From IMG/VR virus record IMGVR_UViG_3300025120_000051, positions 1-60,330 of that record: 60,330 bases of DNA. One strand, written 5' to 3'. Of this stretch, positions 7,590 through 13,793 are shown piece by piece (positions within the stretch are counted from its first letter, which is position 1; the number at the start of each line of letters is the position of its first letter). The notes beneath the pieces were generated by a model. The model ran no database searches. It had not been told where the DNA came from and saw only the letters and a list, made by a program, of their open reading frames with translations. This stretch comes from a virus. A program made the translations under genes and the position numbers.

Positions 7590-7769
7590 AATAAATTAAA
7601 ACTAACAAACTACAGCATCGCAGGTATACCTCAAACAGCTATACTATCTATTAAAGATGAAATAATTACACTAAATTTAACTACAAACAGTAGCTACTGG
7701 GACAAAGAAATAAAGCAATACAGGTCACTATCTACTTTTTACACAATAAATAATAGAATATATGCATAA
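7587..7769 (+). CDS. Hypothetical protein, 60 residues
   Basis: Begins MNKLKLTNYSIAGIPQTAIL and is beta-prone with alternating polar and hydrophobic residues. It starts 13 bases after the GG of element copy 4 and overlaps the next gene by 8 bases. Function unknown. Confidence 0.55.
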   Translation: MNKLKLTNYSIAGIPQTAILSIKDEIITLNLTTNSSYWDKEIKQYRSLSTFYTINNRIYA

Positions 7770-8013
7770 AAAACAAAAATACTTTCACGAATTATCTTTA
7801 TACGAGATGTTTAAGCAACATGATCACACTTATCAATACGCTGATGATCACTCTTACTGGAAACGAGGTACAGAGCAGAAAAGAATAATCAATGAAAAAA
7901 TAGAACAATCAGGTGGTTGGAATAAAGAAATGGTAGCAGAGTGGAACAAATTCTGTCCAAAACCAATGCAAATGTCAGAAGAATGGCTAGAAAACTACTT
8001 ATTAAAACAATAA
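7762..8013 (+). CDS. Hypothetical His/Trp-rich protein
   Basis: 83 residues beginning MHKKQKYFHELSLYEMFKQH, with the His/Tyr-rich stretch DHTYQYADDHSYWKRG and a C-terminal helix EEWLENYLLKQ. It overlaps the previous gene by 8 bases. No conserved enzyme motif is evident; the clustered His/Asp could bind metal. Confidence 0.6.
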   Translation: MHKKQKYFHELSLYEMFKQHDHTYQYADDHSYWKRGTEQKRIINEKIEQSGGWNKEMVAEWNKFCPKPMQMSEEWLENYLLKQ

Positions 8014-8017
8014 ACAA

Positions 8018-8575
8018 ATGAGAACAATATATAAAGGCGATGCTCGCTATGAAAAAATCAAAGAGCAAATGGATCTACTAAGTATTACTGATGTAACTAC
8101 TGAAAGACAAGTGCTAAATGGTACGATAGTTTGGCGATTACCATACAAATCAAGAGGTAATTATGTAGAATATGGTGCTTTCGCAAGTGGATATGTAAGA
8201 AATCAAGGTAATCAGTGTCACTCTAATTGGCAAATCAACAAAAGATATGTTGGTGAACCTGAATATTATCCTGACTATGTATGGTGTGATAAAACAAATC
8301 AAAGTGTAAAAACAGGTAAGTTTAACAGGTTTTACAGTAAGAAATGTGTTACAATACCCATAGAAATTGACAGATTAGAGTATTTGATGAAGTATATTGT
8401 TAAAAATGAGTTTATCAAGCGTGCTAAAATGTTAGAAACAGATTTTGTACCAAAGTGGAAATATGATGACTTAAAAAACTCAGCAAAAGCTCTGGAGCAC
8501 GTTACTAACGCATACCATAGACCACCAAGTGAAGTAAAAGTGATAATAAATGGACATAGATATAACGTAATATGA
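8018..8575 (+). CDS. Hypothetical protein, 185 residues
   Basis: Begins MRTIYKGDARYEKIKEQMDL. The middle is aromatic and Asn-rich (GNYVEYGAFASGYVRNQGNQ) and the C-terminal part is helical. It is the largest of the small early genes and overlaps the next by 4 bases. No family is recognised; it could be a host-takeover protein given its position. Confidence 0.65.
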   Translation: MRTIYKGDARYEKIKEQMDLLSITDVTTERQVLNGTIVWRLPYKSRGNYVEYGAFASGYVRNQGNQCHSNWQINKRYVGEPEYYPDYVWCDKTNQSVKTGKFNRFYSKKCVTIPIEIDRLEYLMKYIVKNEFIKRAKMLETDFVPKWKYDDLKNSAKALEHVTNAYHRPPSEVKVIINGHRYNVI

Positions 8576-8682
8576 GTCCGTGGGAAATAGTAAAACAAGT
8601 AGCGGGTCACATTTATACTGATGAACAGATAGATGAGATGACTTTGGCAGAATGTGAAGAGATATTAACAGCAGAGTATTAA
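8572..8682 (+). CDS. Small hypothetical protein, 36 residues
   Basis: MSPWEIVKQVAGHIYTDEQI then DEMTLAECEEILTAEY, a two-helix acidic peptide. It starts with ATGA coupling to the gene upstream. Its last 7 codons (from base 8662) lie in the 79-bp duplicated unit. Confidence 0.45.
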   Translation: MSPWEIVKQVAGHIYTDEQIDEMTLAECEEILTAEY

Positions 8683-8819
8683 TAAAAATTAAAAAAAGTA
8701 ATTAACAAATGAAATTCAACATACAAGATAGAATAGTGCTATATTAACAGCAGAGTATTAATAAAAATTAAAAAAAGTAATTAACAAATGAAATTCAACA
8801 TACAAGATAGAATAGTGCT
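8662..8819 (+). repeat. 79-bp perfect tandem duplication
   Basis: 8662-8740 is repeated exactly at 8741-8819. The unit holds the end of one gene, the intergenic leader and the first 32 bases of the next gene, so a truncated second start (8709) precedes the complete one (8788). The unit length is not a multiple of three. Confidence 0.95.
8709..8747 (+). pseudogene. Truncated duplicate of the 8788 gene start
   Basis: The first duplicate unit encodes MKFNIQDRIVL, then runs into the second unit and stops after 12 residues. It is a remnant created by the 79-bp duplication; the intact gene follows at 8788. Confidence 0.8.
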
Positions 8820-9000
8820 AGACGAAATGGTAGACACTTTCAAAACACAGATGATCAAGCATCATCACGAATCAGAGTTAGATGGTAAAAGACCAATAAT
8901 AACTAAAGAGTATTGGCTTCAAATGATAGACGAAGTACAGATTAAAATCGACAACTTCACGACAGTTAAAGCATTAAAACAAAGTAATAAATATAGATAA
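8788..9000 (+). CDS. Hypothetical protein, 70 residues
   Basis: Begins MKFNIQDRIVLDEMVDTFKT. It is predominantly helical with a His-rich turn (IKHHHESELDG). It starts in the second copy of the 79-bp duplication. Function unknown. Confidence 0.6.
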   Translation: MKFNIQDRIVLDEMVDTFKTQMIKHHHESELDGKRPIITKEYWLQMIDEVQIKIDNFTTVKALKQSNKYR

Positions 9001-9001
9001 T

Positions 9002-9190
9002 ATGAGTAAAGGTTTTTACATAGTAGAACTTAGAGAATATACAGAGTCAGGCAACTACATAGAGTTTGACGCAGAATTTGAAACTAAAGAAGAGGCAATA
9101 AAGTATGCAAAAGAGAATAAAAACGATCTTTTTGATATACTAGAGTATAAAAACGGTAGAACACACACTCCTAAAAGCATAAGCATATGA
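9002..9190 (+). CDS. Small DUF-like beta/alpha protein, 62 residues
   Basis: MSKGFYIVELREYTESGNYI, then EFDAEFETKEEAIKYAKENK. The strand-then-helix pattern with EF.TKEEAI.YA is common in small phage proteins with a ferredoxin-like half-fold. It overlaps the next gene by 4 bases. No function is recognised. Confidence 0.6.
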   Translation: MSKGFYIVELREYTESGNYIEFDAEFETKEEAIKYAKENKNDLFDILEYKNGRTHTPKSISI

Positions 9191-9540
9191 GCACAGAAGA
9201 ATTAAAAAAAATATACTTAGAACATTATGGTTCTACGTTAGATACAATAGATTACAAAGGTGGATATGATTTTGTAATGAATCAAGAATATACAGCAGAT
9301 GGTCACGATGTGTTTTTATGCAGCGATGGTATATCTCCGGTGAGTATAAGTGAAGACGTATATTATTACGCTCATGATTTAACAGATATACTTAAAAATG
9401 CTATACACAACGGTCAAAAAATATACTGTGGTGAGGAGATATATGACGAGTGCTACATTAAAGACGAATGGAAAGAATGGTGTCTTGAAGATAATTTAGT
9501 TGATTATAATGATAATGACGAGTTAGTTAAGTGTGAATAA
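9187..9540 (+). CDS. Hypothetical acidic protein, 117 residues
   Basis: Begins MSTEELKKIYLEHYGSTLDT and is rich in Asp/Glu/Tyr (..VYYYAHDLTDIL.. then DECYIKDEWKEWCLEDN). It is strongly acidic, so a DNA-mimic role is conceivable but not supported by any motif. ATGA coupling upstream; element copy 5 follows 10 bases after the stop. Confidence 0.6.
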   Translation: MSTEELKKIYLEHYGSTLDTIDYKGGYDFVMNQEYTADGHDVFLCSDGISPVSISEDVYYYAHDLTDILKNAIHNGQKIYCGEEIYDECYIKDEWKEWCLEDNLVDYNDNDELVKCE

Positions 9541-9549
9541 ATACAATTC

Positions 9550-9581
9550 AAATACGATAACAGTCGGATAATAATAATATG
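9550..9581 (+). promoter_or_regulatory. Conserved early element, copy 5
   Basis: AAATACGA, 8-base spacer (taacagtc), GGATAATAATAATATG. The ATG at 9579 is the start of the zinc-finger gene. Unlike copies 3, 4, 6 and 7 it lies wholly outside the upstream frame, so its conservation is not due to coding. Confidence 0.75.
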
Positions 9582-9791
9582 ACAAAATGTAAATGTAATA
9601 ATATAATACCTCCGCAGCGGATAGCACTCGGTTATAAAGTTTGTGTTAACTGTAGCAGTACGGAAGCATATGGCTGTGTTAATATAACATACCATAAAAC
9701 GGGCAATACAATTCAGATATTACCAAAAGCCCAAGCTGCCAGAATACGTAAGCTATCCGCTCGTAGAGGTTATGGCACATGCCTAAGATAA
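9579..9791 (+). CDS. Zinc-ribbon-like small protein
   Basis: 70 residues. MTKCKCNN places C-x-C near the start and KVCVNCSSTEAYGC a C-x2-C plus another Cys about 18 residues later, a plausible zinc-binding knuckle. The C-terminus is basic (AARIRKLSARRGYGTCLR), which suits nucleic-acid binding. It begins at element copy 5. Possibly a regulator; the family is not recognised. Confidence 0.6.
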   Translation: MTKCKCNNIIPPQRIALGYKVCVNCSSTEAYGCVNITYHKTGNTIQILPKAQAARIRKLSARRGYGTCLR

Positions 9792-9804
9792 TAAGTAAAT
9801 AAAT

Positions 9805-10017
9805 ATGAGTGATTCAATAAAAGCATGGCACGAAATGCAAGAAGAAAATAAAGTATCTATATCCGTAGATAAAGATTTAATACTAGTAAATAAACTACTA
9901 GCGTTGAGTAACGAGCAAAAGCTATTAGATATAGATCAAGCTTTAAAAGAATATGAAGGTAATGTTGTAGATAAATGGCAACTTATCAACAGAATAGAGA
10001 AAATAATGTCGCGTTGA
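9805..10017 (+). CDS. Hypothetical helical protein, 70 residues
   Basis: Begins MSDSIKAWHEMQEENKVSIS and is helical in its second half (LSNEQKLLDIDQALKEYEGN). It is the last gene before a ~390-base region with RNA-like structures. Function unknown. Confidence 0.6.
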   Translation: MSDSIKAWHEMQEENKVSISVDKDLILVNKLLALSNEQKLLDIDQALKEYEGNVVDKWQLINRIEKIMSR

Positions 10018-10029
10018 GGCGTGACAAAC

Positions 10030-10078
10030 TCCTTCACGGGAATACACGGTTGCGCTCGTGCTGAAAACAAGTGAAGGA
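10030..10078 (+). ncRNA. Extended hairpin
   Basis: TCCTTCAC (10030-10037) pairs perfectly with GTGAAGGA (10071-10078); within it CACG pairs with CGTG. No U-run follows, so it is not a terminator. It lies 4 bases before T-arm module B and may be part of the same RNA. Confidence 0.4.
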
Positions 10079-10081
10079 TTA

Positions 10082-10167
10082 GGGAGTGATAAGGTAAGTA
10101 AAGCGAATAAATAACAGGTTACCGAGTCCAAATGCTTTAAACGGCGGTTCGATTCCGCCCACTTCCA
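10082..10167 (+). ncRNA. tRNA-like T-arm module B
   Basis: GGCGG-TTCGATT-CCGCC (10143-10159) is a perfect T-arm. GGGAGTG (10082-10088) can pair with CACTTCC (10160-10166) as a 7-bp acceptor stem with one G-U. The 86-base span would suit a class II tRNA, but no anticodon arm with U33 fits; GGTAA..TTACC forms the only D-arm-like stem. A degenerate or interrupted tRNA is possible. Confidence 0.35.
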
Positions 10168-10173
10168 CAATAA

Positions 10174-10272
10174 ATGAATCCGAAGAGGTCAGTGTGCTTG
10201 ACACTGAACAAAACAAGCGAACACATGTCAGGCGAGTACTTCACAGAAAAACTAACGATGACTAATAACTAG
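10174..10272 (+). CDS. Possible small ORF, 32 residues
   Basis: MNPKRSVCLTLNKTSEHMSG then EYFTEKLTMTNN, preceded by an AATAA leader. It overlaps a hairpin and the left acceptor strand of module C, so either the frame or the RNA reading may be accidental. Confidence 0.25.
   Translation: MNPKRSVCLTLNKTSEHMSGEYFTEKLTMTNN
10189..10207 (+). repeat. Inverted repeat, 7-bp stem
   Basis: TCAGTGT-GCTTG-ACACTGA is a perfect hairpin with a 5-base loop. No U-run follows. It is inside the possible 32-residue frame; its role is unknown. Confidence 0.4.
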
Positions 10273-10384
10273 GTATGGTTAAGCGATTACCGGAGCGTAA
10301 GCTCGATCGTGGTGCGCAGAGCGTAAGCTCGATCGTGGTGCGCAGACTACCGACGGGTATGAGGTTCGATTCCTCACTAGTTAC
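10266..10384 (+). ncRNA. tRNA-like T-arm module C
   Basis: TGAGG-TTCGATT-CCTCA is a perfect T-arm, and TAACTAG (10266-10272) pairs perfectly with CTAGTTA (10377-10383). Between them are GGTA..TACC with GGTTA in the loop (D-arm-like), GAGC-GTAA-GCTC (GNRA tetraloop) and GGTG-CGCAGAC-TACC. The length is 119, or 93 without the 26-bp duplication. The GNRA hairpin and the lack of U33 are odd for a tRNA. Confidence 0.35.
10295..10346 (+). repeat. 26-bp perfect tandem duplication
   Basis: 10295-10320 is repeated exactly at 10321-10346, inside T-arm module C. It contains the GNRA hairpin and half of the next stem. See findings for a possible assembly origin. Confidence 0.95.
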
Positions 10385-10404
10385 TAACTTTAAATTAAAT
10401 AAAT

Positions 10405-10587
10405 ATGATTAGTAAAAACGAGTTTCAAGCGTACGTAAACGTACAAGAGTCAGGTGTAACAAACATGTTCGATGTAAGGACAGTATCTTCTCTATCTGGT
10501 TTGTCAAAAGCAAAAATAATGGATATAATGAAAAATTATAGCCAGTATCTAGGTACGTACATTTTAAATACGAATGAAGTAGGATAA
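10405..10587 (+). CDS. Hypothetical protein, 60 residues
   Basis: Begins MISKNEFQAYVNVQESGVTN. The second half (TVSSLSGLSKAKIMDIMKNY) has a helix-turn-helix-like rhythm and may bind DNA. The C-terminus NTNEVG is encoded by conserved element copy 6. ARAA-type leader AAATAAATATG. Confidence 0.55.
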   Translation: MISKNEFQAYVNVQESGVTNMFDVRTVSSLSGLSKAKIMDIMKNYSQYLGTYILNTNEVG

Positions 10588-10597
10588 TAATATAAAC
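10566..10597 (+). promoter_or_regulatory. Conserved early element, copy 6
   Basis: AAATACGA, 8-base spacer (atgaagta), GGATAATAATATAAAC. The next ATG (10609) is 27 bases after the GG, as for copy 3. Confidence 0.7.
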
Positions 10598-10608
10598 AAA
10601 TAAATAAT

Positions 10609-10842
10609 ATGTCAAAATTAAAAACCGTCTACGACAATCTATTGCCCGACGTTAAATCAAGCTTGCAGGCTAGTGCTAGAAAGTACAACTCTGCTAAAAG
10701 ACTTAAGTATACTCTTATGTCTAAAATGATGTGGTCAGAGTTGACAATCGATGAGATGAGAGACGTTGTAACTTACGGTAACTTAAACAGTTGGGAATTA
10801 GACTGTTACAGCTTTATGTATGGTGAAAAAATCGTGAAATAA
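10609..10842 (+). CDS. Hypothetical protein, 77 residues
   Basis: Begins MSKLKTVYDNLLPDVKSSLQ. It is all-helical and basic (ASARKYNSAKRLKYTLMSKM), then Trp/Asp-rich. It shares one base with the next start (TAATG). Function unknown. Confidence 0.6.
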   Translation: MSKLKTVYDNLLPDVKSSLQASARKYNSAKRLKYTLMSKMMWSELTIDEMRDVVTYGNLNSWELDCYSFMYGEKIVK

Positions 10843-11099
10843 TGAAAGCTACAAAACTACCCAAGTGGTTTAAAGGTTCTAAATATGAATCTGGAGACAC
10901 AGTAACAAATCCGTTTAGCGGAGAAAAATATGATTTAACAGGCGAAGAATTAAGTATGTACGATTTTATAATTGGTTGTCAATTAGTAATGGAAAAATTA
11001 CCAAGATCAATATCAGCAACCCACGTTAATGACTTTCAAAAAGGTCTTGACTGGTTCAGAAAAAATAACGCCAAAGCATATATGGTCTTACTAGACTAA
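10842..11099 (+). CDS. Hypothetical protein, 85 residues
   Basis: Begins MKATKLPKWFKGSKYESGDT. The phrase VTNPFSGEKYDLTGEELSMYD resembles a small phage family of unknown function seen in other marine phages. It is coupled to the upstream gene by TAATG and followed at 15 bases by a tRNA. Confidence 0.65.
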   Translation: MKATKLPKWFKGSKYESGDTVTNPFSGEKYDLTGEELSMYDFIIGCQLVMEKLPRSISATHVNDFQKGLDWFRKNNAKAYMVLLD

Positions 11100-11114
11100 T
11101 TATGCTATACATTT

Positions 11115-11186
11115 TGCGCGGTAGAGCAGCGGTAGCTCGTTGGGTTCATATCCCAAAGGTCGGAGGTTCGAACCCTCCCTGCGCAC
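11115..11186 (+). tRNA. tRNA-Met (CAT), initiator-like
   Basis: A full cloverleaf can be drawn: acceptor TGCGCGG/CTGCGCA (7 pairs, one G-U), linker TA, D-arm GAGC-AGCGGTA-GCTC, anticodon arm TTGGG-TTCATAT-CCCAA with anticodon CAT, variable AGGTC, T-arm GGAGG-TTCGAAC-CCTCC, discriminator C. No CCA is encoded. The A11-U24 pair in the D-stem and three G-C pairs (GGG/CCC) closing the anticodon loop are hallmarks of bacterial initiator tRNA. The U1-A72 pair is possible, whereas cellular initiators have a mismatch there. Confidence 0.93.
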
Positions 11187-11200
11187 CTAAAATAATAAAT

Positions 11201-11545
11201 ATGAAGAACACAGATTTTGATATCTTAGCAAGCAAGTTAGCCGACTTAGCTAAAGATACTATGAAGAAAAAAGGCCCAGAATACACTAATGAGCACACGG
11301 ATGTGCTAAACAACTTTAAAGCTACGGGTAAAAGACTAAACATCTCACCCATCAAAGTGTGGAGTATATTCATGGACAAACAAATACAAAGTATAATGGC
11401 GCATGTCAATAATCCTAATCTTGATAAAGCTGAAAGTATAGACTCTAGATTTGCAGATGTAATCAATTACTGTTATCTAGGTAATGCTTTGTTTAACGAA
11501 AGAGATTCAGGAGCAATTAAAGAAGTATTCAACGATGTCAACTAG
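11201..11545 (+). CDS. Nucleotide-metabolism-like phage protein (DUF1599/Nmad1-like)
   Basis: 114 residues from MKNTDFDILASKLADLAKDT. An earlier in-frame ATG would read through the tRNA and is rejected. The pattern KGPEYTNEHTDVLNNFK.., SPIKVWSIFMDKQIQSIMAH and SRFADVINYCYLGNAL matches the helical family in which ..K..DY....D.l.NF.. and ..R..D.inY..l.. are conserved. This family often neighbours nucleotide-modification or pyrophosphohydrolase genes. The exact activity is not established. Confidence 0.55.
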   Translation: MKNTDFDILASKLADLAKDTMKKKGPEYTNEHTDVLNNFKATGKRLNISPIKVWSIFMDKQIQSIMAHVNNPNLDKAESIDSRFADVINYCYLGNALFNERDSGAIKEVFNDVN

Positions 11546-11891
11546 AGCTCAGGTTAGATTCGCGACACGCGAAGAAGGCGTTTCTTTTAATGAACACCCA
11601 GATAAAATACACGCACAATTCTACGTGCACCATGATGGTTATCCTGAAGGATTAGGCCTGCAAATAGCTTGTTCAATATCAAAAGATTCACCTGTTACAA
11701 GTTTCTATGGTGAAATAGAACACGTACAGGATATGCACGGTGATTTAGATTATATATACTATATATGGTCTAACTATGACAAAGAAACTTGGATAAGTAT
11801 ATTTGAAACTTACGAAAATAAGTGTATATTTGTAGGTAAACCAGATAGGTTAATAGCAAAATACAAACTAAATACGAACGAAGCTGGATAA
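11535..11891 (+). CDS. Conserved phage protein, 118 residues
   Basis: Starts at ATG 11535 (MSTRAQVRFATREEGVSFNE), overlapping the upstream gene by 11 bases; the longer frame from 11484 would overlap it much more. MSTRA..RF followed by HHDGYPEGLG is a widespread phage family of unknown function. The C-terminus (KLNTNEAG) is encoded by conserved element copy 7. Confidence 0.75.
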   Translation: MSTRAQVRFATREEGVSFNEHPDKIHAQFYVHHDGYPEGLGLQIACSISKDSPVTSFYGEIEHVQDMHGDLDYIYYIWSNYDKETWISIFETYENKCIFVGKPDRLIAKYKLNTNEAG

Positions 11892-11901
11892 TATACATAT
11901 G
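11870..11901 (+). promoter_or_regulatory. Conserved early element, copy 7
   Basis: AAATACGA, 8-base spacer (acgaagct), GGATAATATACATATG. The ATG of the next gene (11899) again begins 13 bases after the GG although the AT run has drifted. Confidence 0.7.
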
Positions 11902-12186
11902 ACAGACGACGAATTAATCAAGCTAGCTGATCTTATTGCAGACAGACTAATAGCTCATAGAAATGACAAAGATGTTGCTTGGCATGACAAAAGCCCTGTA
12001 ACTATCGAAGATCTCCTCGAAGATACGCCTTTAAGTTTCAAAGAAACTCCAGAAGAGCATGTCATCGGTGAGATTGCTCGTCTTACTACGCTGCTATTCA
12101 TGTATCAAGAACAAGAAGAATACAGAAAAATGCAGATAATACAAAATAAAATTAACAGATTACAAAACAAACTAGATAAATTATGA
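11899..12186 (+). CDS. Hypothetical coiled-coil protein, 95 residues
   Basis: Begins MTDDELIKLADLIADRLIAH. The acidic middle (DLLEDTPLSFKETPEEH) is followed by a long helix with a coiled-coil heptad pattern (EQEEYRKMQIIQNKINRLQN). It overlaps the ligase gene by 4 bases and is the last gene of the small-gene block. Function unknown. Confidence 0.65.
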   Translation: MTDDELIKLADLIADRLIAHRNDKDVAWHDKSPVTIEDLLEDTPLSFKETPEEHVIGEIARLTTLLFMYQEQEEYRKMQIIQNKINRLQNKLDKL

Positions 12187-13028
12187 TAAAACCAATGCTC
12201 GCATACAAAGTAGATAAAAAACCTATCGACTGGTCCGAGAAAGTATATATGCAACCTAAGCTTGACGGCGTACGTTGTGTTATAAAGCTCGGCGACAACA
12301 ATGAAGTACAAGCTTTTTCACGTACAGGTAAACCGTGGCTTAACATAGCTCACATTACTAATTCGTTACACTATTTCTTTACACAGCATCCCGACATTAT
12401 ACTTGACGGTGAGCTGTATAATCATGATCTAAGAGACAATTTTAACAAGATCATATCATTAGTCAGAAAAACTAAACCAACGCCATCTGACAGAGATGAG
12501 GCATCTAAATTAGTACAATTTCATTGTTACGATTACATTGAAACTATACTAAACGAAAACTATAGCTACAGAATGAATCAGCTTGCTACAAGCGATATGT
12601 ATTCTTACTGTGTTAAACACGTATACACTACAGTTGTAACACAAGATCAAGCCAATATACAACATCAAGCTAACTTAGACGAAGGCTACGAAGGTTCTAT
12701 ATTACGTCTTGACAAACCTTACGAGTGCAAACGTTCTTACAACTTACAAAAGTTCAAAGACTTTCACGACACAGAAGCTACTATCATAGGTTATGTAGAT
12801 GGTAAAGGTAAAAGGTTAGGTACCCTTGGCAAGTTCATTATGCAAGACGACGATGGTGTAGAGTTCGGTTGTCCACCGGGTAAAGGCTACAACTATAAAG
12901 CTCTTACTAACATACTCAATAATATACACGATTATATTGGCAAGCGAGCAACCTTTACCTACTTCGAACGTACACCTGCCGGTAGTTACAGACACCCAAT
13001 GTTTAAAACTATTCGTAACTATGAGTAA
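12183..13028 (+). CDS. lig: ATP-dependent DNA ligase
   Basis: 281 residues, the short catalytic-core type found in many phages (T7 ligase is longer, at 359). The adenylation motif PKLDGVR has the nucleophile Lys at residue 26, followed by motif III-like LDGELYNHD, motif IV EGSILR and motif V LQKFKDF. After it comes an OB-fold domain (TIIGYVDGKGKRLGTLGKFI). It seals nicks during replication and recombination. It begins the DNA-metabolism part of the rightward unit and overlaps the upstream gene by 4 bases. Confidence 0.93.
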   Translation: MIKPMLAYKVDKKPIDWSEKVYMQPKLDGVRCVIKLGDNNEVQAFSRTGKPWLNIAHITNSLHYFFTQHPDIILDGELYNHDLRDNFNKIISLVRKTKPTPSDRDEASKLVQFHCYDYIETILNENYSYRMNQLATSDMYSYCVKHVYTTVVTQDQANIQHQANLDEGYEGSILRLDKPYECKRSYNLQKFKDFHDTEATIIGYVDGKGKRLGTLGKFIMQDDDGVEFGCPPGKGYNYKALTNILNNIHDYIGKRATFTYFERTPAGSYRHPMFKTIRNYE

Positions 13029-13131
13029 GTTAGTTTGGCAATTATATAACGACAATATGATCAGCATGGAAGTTGCCAACATGCTACTTGATAAACATTA
13101 CAATAGAATATACCATGATAAAAAACATTAA
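13021..13131 (+). CDS. Small hypothetical protein, 36 residues
   Basis: MSKLVWQLYNDNMISMEVAN then MLLDKHYNRIYHDKKH. I chose ATG 13021, which overlaps the ligase stop by 8 bases; the longer frame from 12937 would overlap ligase by 92. It is helical. Function unknown. Confidence 0.45.
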   Translation: MSKLVWQLYNDNMISMEVANMLLDKHYNRIYHDKKH

Positions 13132-13291
13132 ACACTACGTAAGAAAAAGAAGACACGTACATTATATGACTCAAATAGTTTGCGAGTTACACAATGAAAT
13201 ATTTAACGATGCTCTTAATGAAGTTATTAACAAAAATAAGGCTTTATTAATTAAGAAATATAACAGAAGACTAAAACTAATACTTTATTAA
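13115..13291 (+). CDS. Small basic protein, 58 residues
   Basis: Starts MIKNIKHYVRKRRHVHYMTQ at ATG 13115; the upstream in-frame ATG lies deep in the preceding gene. It is strongly basic at both ends (..KKYNRRLKLILY), probably helical, and may bind nucleic acid. It shares one base with the next start. Confidence 0.5.
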   Translation: MIKNIKHYVRKRRHVHYMTQIVCELHNEIFNDALNEVINKNKALLIKKYNRRLKLILY

Positions 13292-13791
13292 TGAATATAT
13301 TTTACTTACACAAAGATCCTTATAAAGCTGCAGAGTTACAATACAATAAGCATGTGGTAAAAATGATACTTGAGTCAGCTCAAATGTTATGTACAGCTCA
13401 CCATCATTATGCTGAGAGGCATGAGATCAACGCGGACTACATACCATACAAAAAGGCTCATTATAATCACCCATCAACTATATGGTGTAGGCAAAATAAA
13501 AACCATTACAGATGGCTATACAATCATATGATAGCTTTAGGTCAAGAGTATACTGCTAGATATGGTAAAGAGCATTTAAGTATTACTAAATGTAAAGCTA
13601 AACTTAGTTTATACCCACATAATATACCTGAAGGTAAGTTTGAACAACCTCCACAGTGTATGCCTGATGAGTATAAGCATAAAAGTGCTATACACGCATA
13701 CTGGAACTATTATATAGGTGATAAATCAGCTATATGTAACACGAAGAAAGAGAAATTATACACTAAAATACCAAAGGCTATAGCCGTATAA
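13291..13791 (+). CDS. Pyrimidine-dimer glycosylase-like phage protein
   Basis: 166 residues. MNIFYLHKDPYKAAELQYNK, then HVVKMILESAQMLCTAHH, HYNHPSTIWCRQ and NHYRWLYNHMIALGQEYTAR form a pattern shared with a widespread phage family often labelled pyrimidine dimer DNA glycosylase. The conserved His, Arg and Trp residues are present. It may repair or process DNA; the enzyme activity of this family is not well proven, so the name is tentative. Confidence 0.6.
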   Translation: MNIFYLHKDPYKAAELQYNKHVVKMILESAQMLCTAHHHYAERHEINADYIPYKKAHYNHPSTIWCRQNKNHYRWLYNHMIALGQEYTARYGKEHLSITKCKAKLSLYPHNIPEGKFEQPPQCMPDEYKHKSAIHAYWNYYIGDKSAICNTKKEKLYTKIPKAIAV

Positions 13792-13793
13792 GT

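Larger units (their letters stand above)
10018..10404 (+). other. Long noncoding, structured intergenic region
   Basis: 387 bases without a sizeable gene. It holds, in order, an 8-bp closed hairpin (10030-10078), T-arm module B (10082-10167), a possible 32-residue frame (10174-10272), a 7-bp hairpin (10189-10207), T-arm module C (10266-10384) and a 26-bp tandem duplication (10295-10346). It is richer in G+C than its neighbours, as expected of structured RNA. Confidence 0.6.

Noticed and set aside
10018-10404. Group I intron in a tRNA
   Set aside because: Fragments resemble core motifs (GAGTCC, GNRA hairpin, CAGACTACCGACGGG) but no matching pair of core strands and no 5' exon could be assembled.
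11102-11200. N-terminal extension of the 11201 gene
   Set aside because: It would translate through the tRNA-Met; the ATG at 11201 has a proper AATAATAAAT leader.
6088-11901. True T7-class promoters
   Set aside because: The spacing is 8 rather than 9 bases, the TATA-like melting part is not conserved, and no T7-like RNA polymerase gene is seen; resemblance is kept only as a hypothesis.
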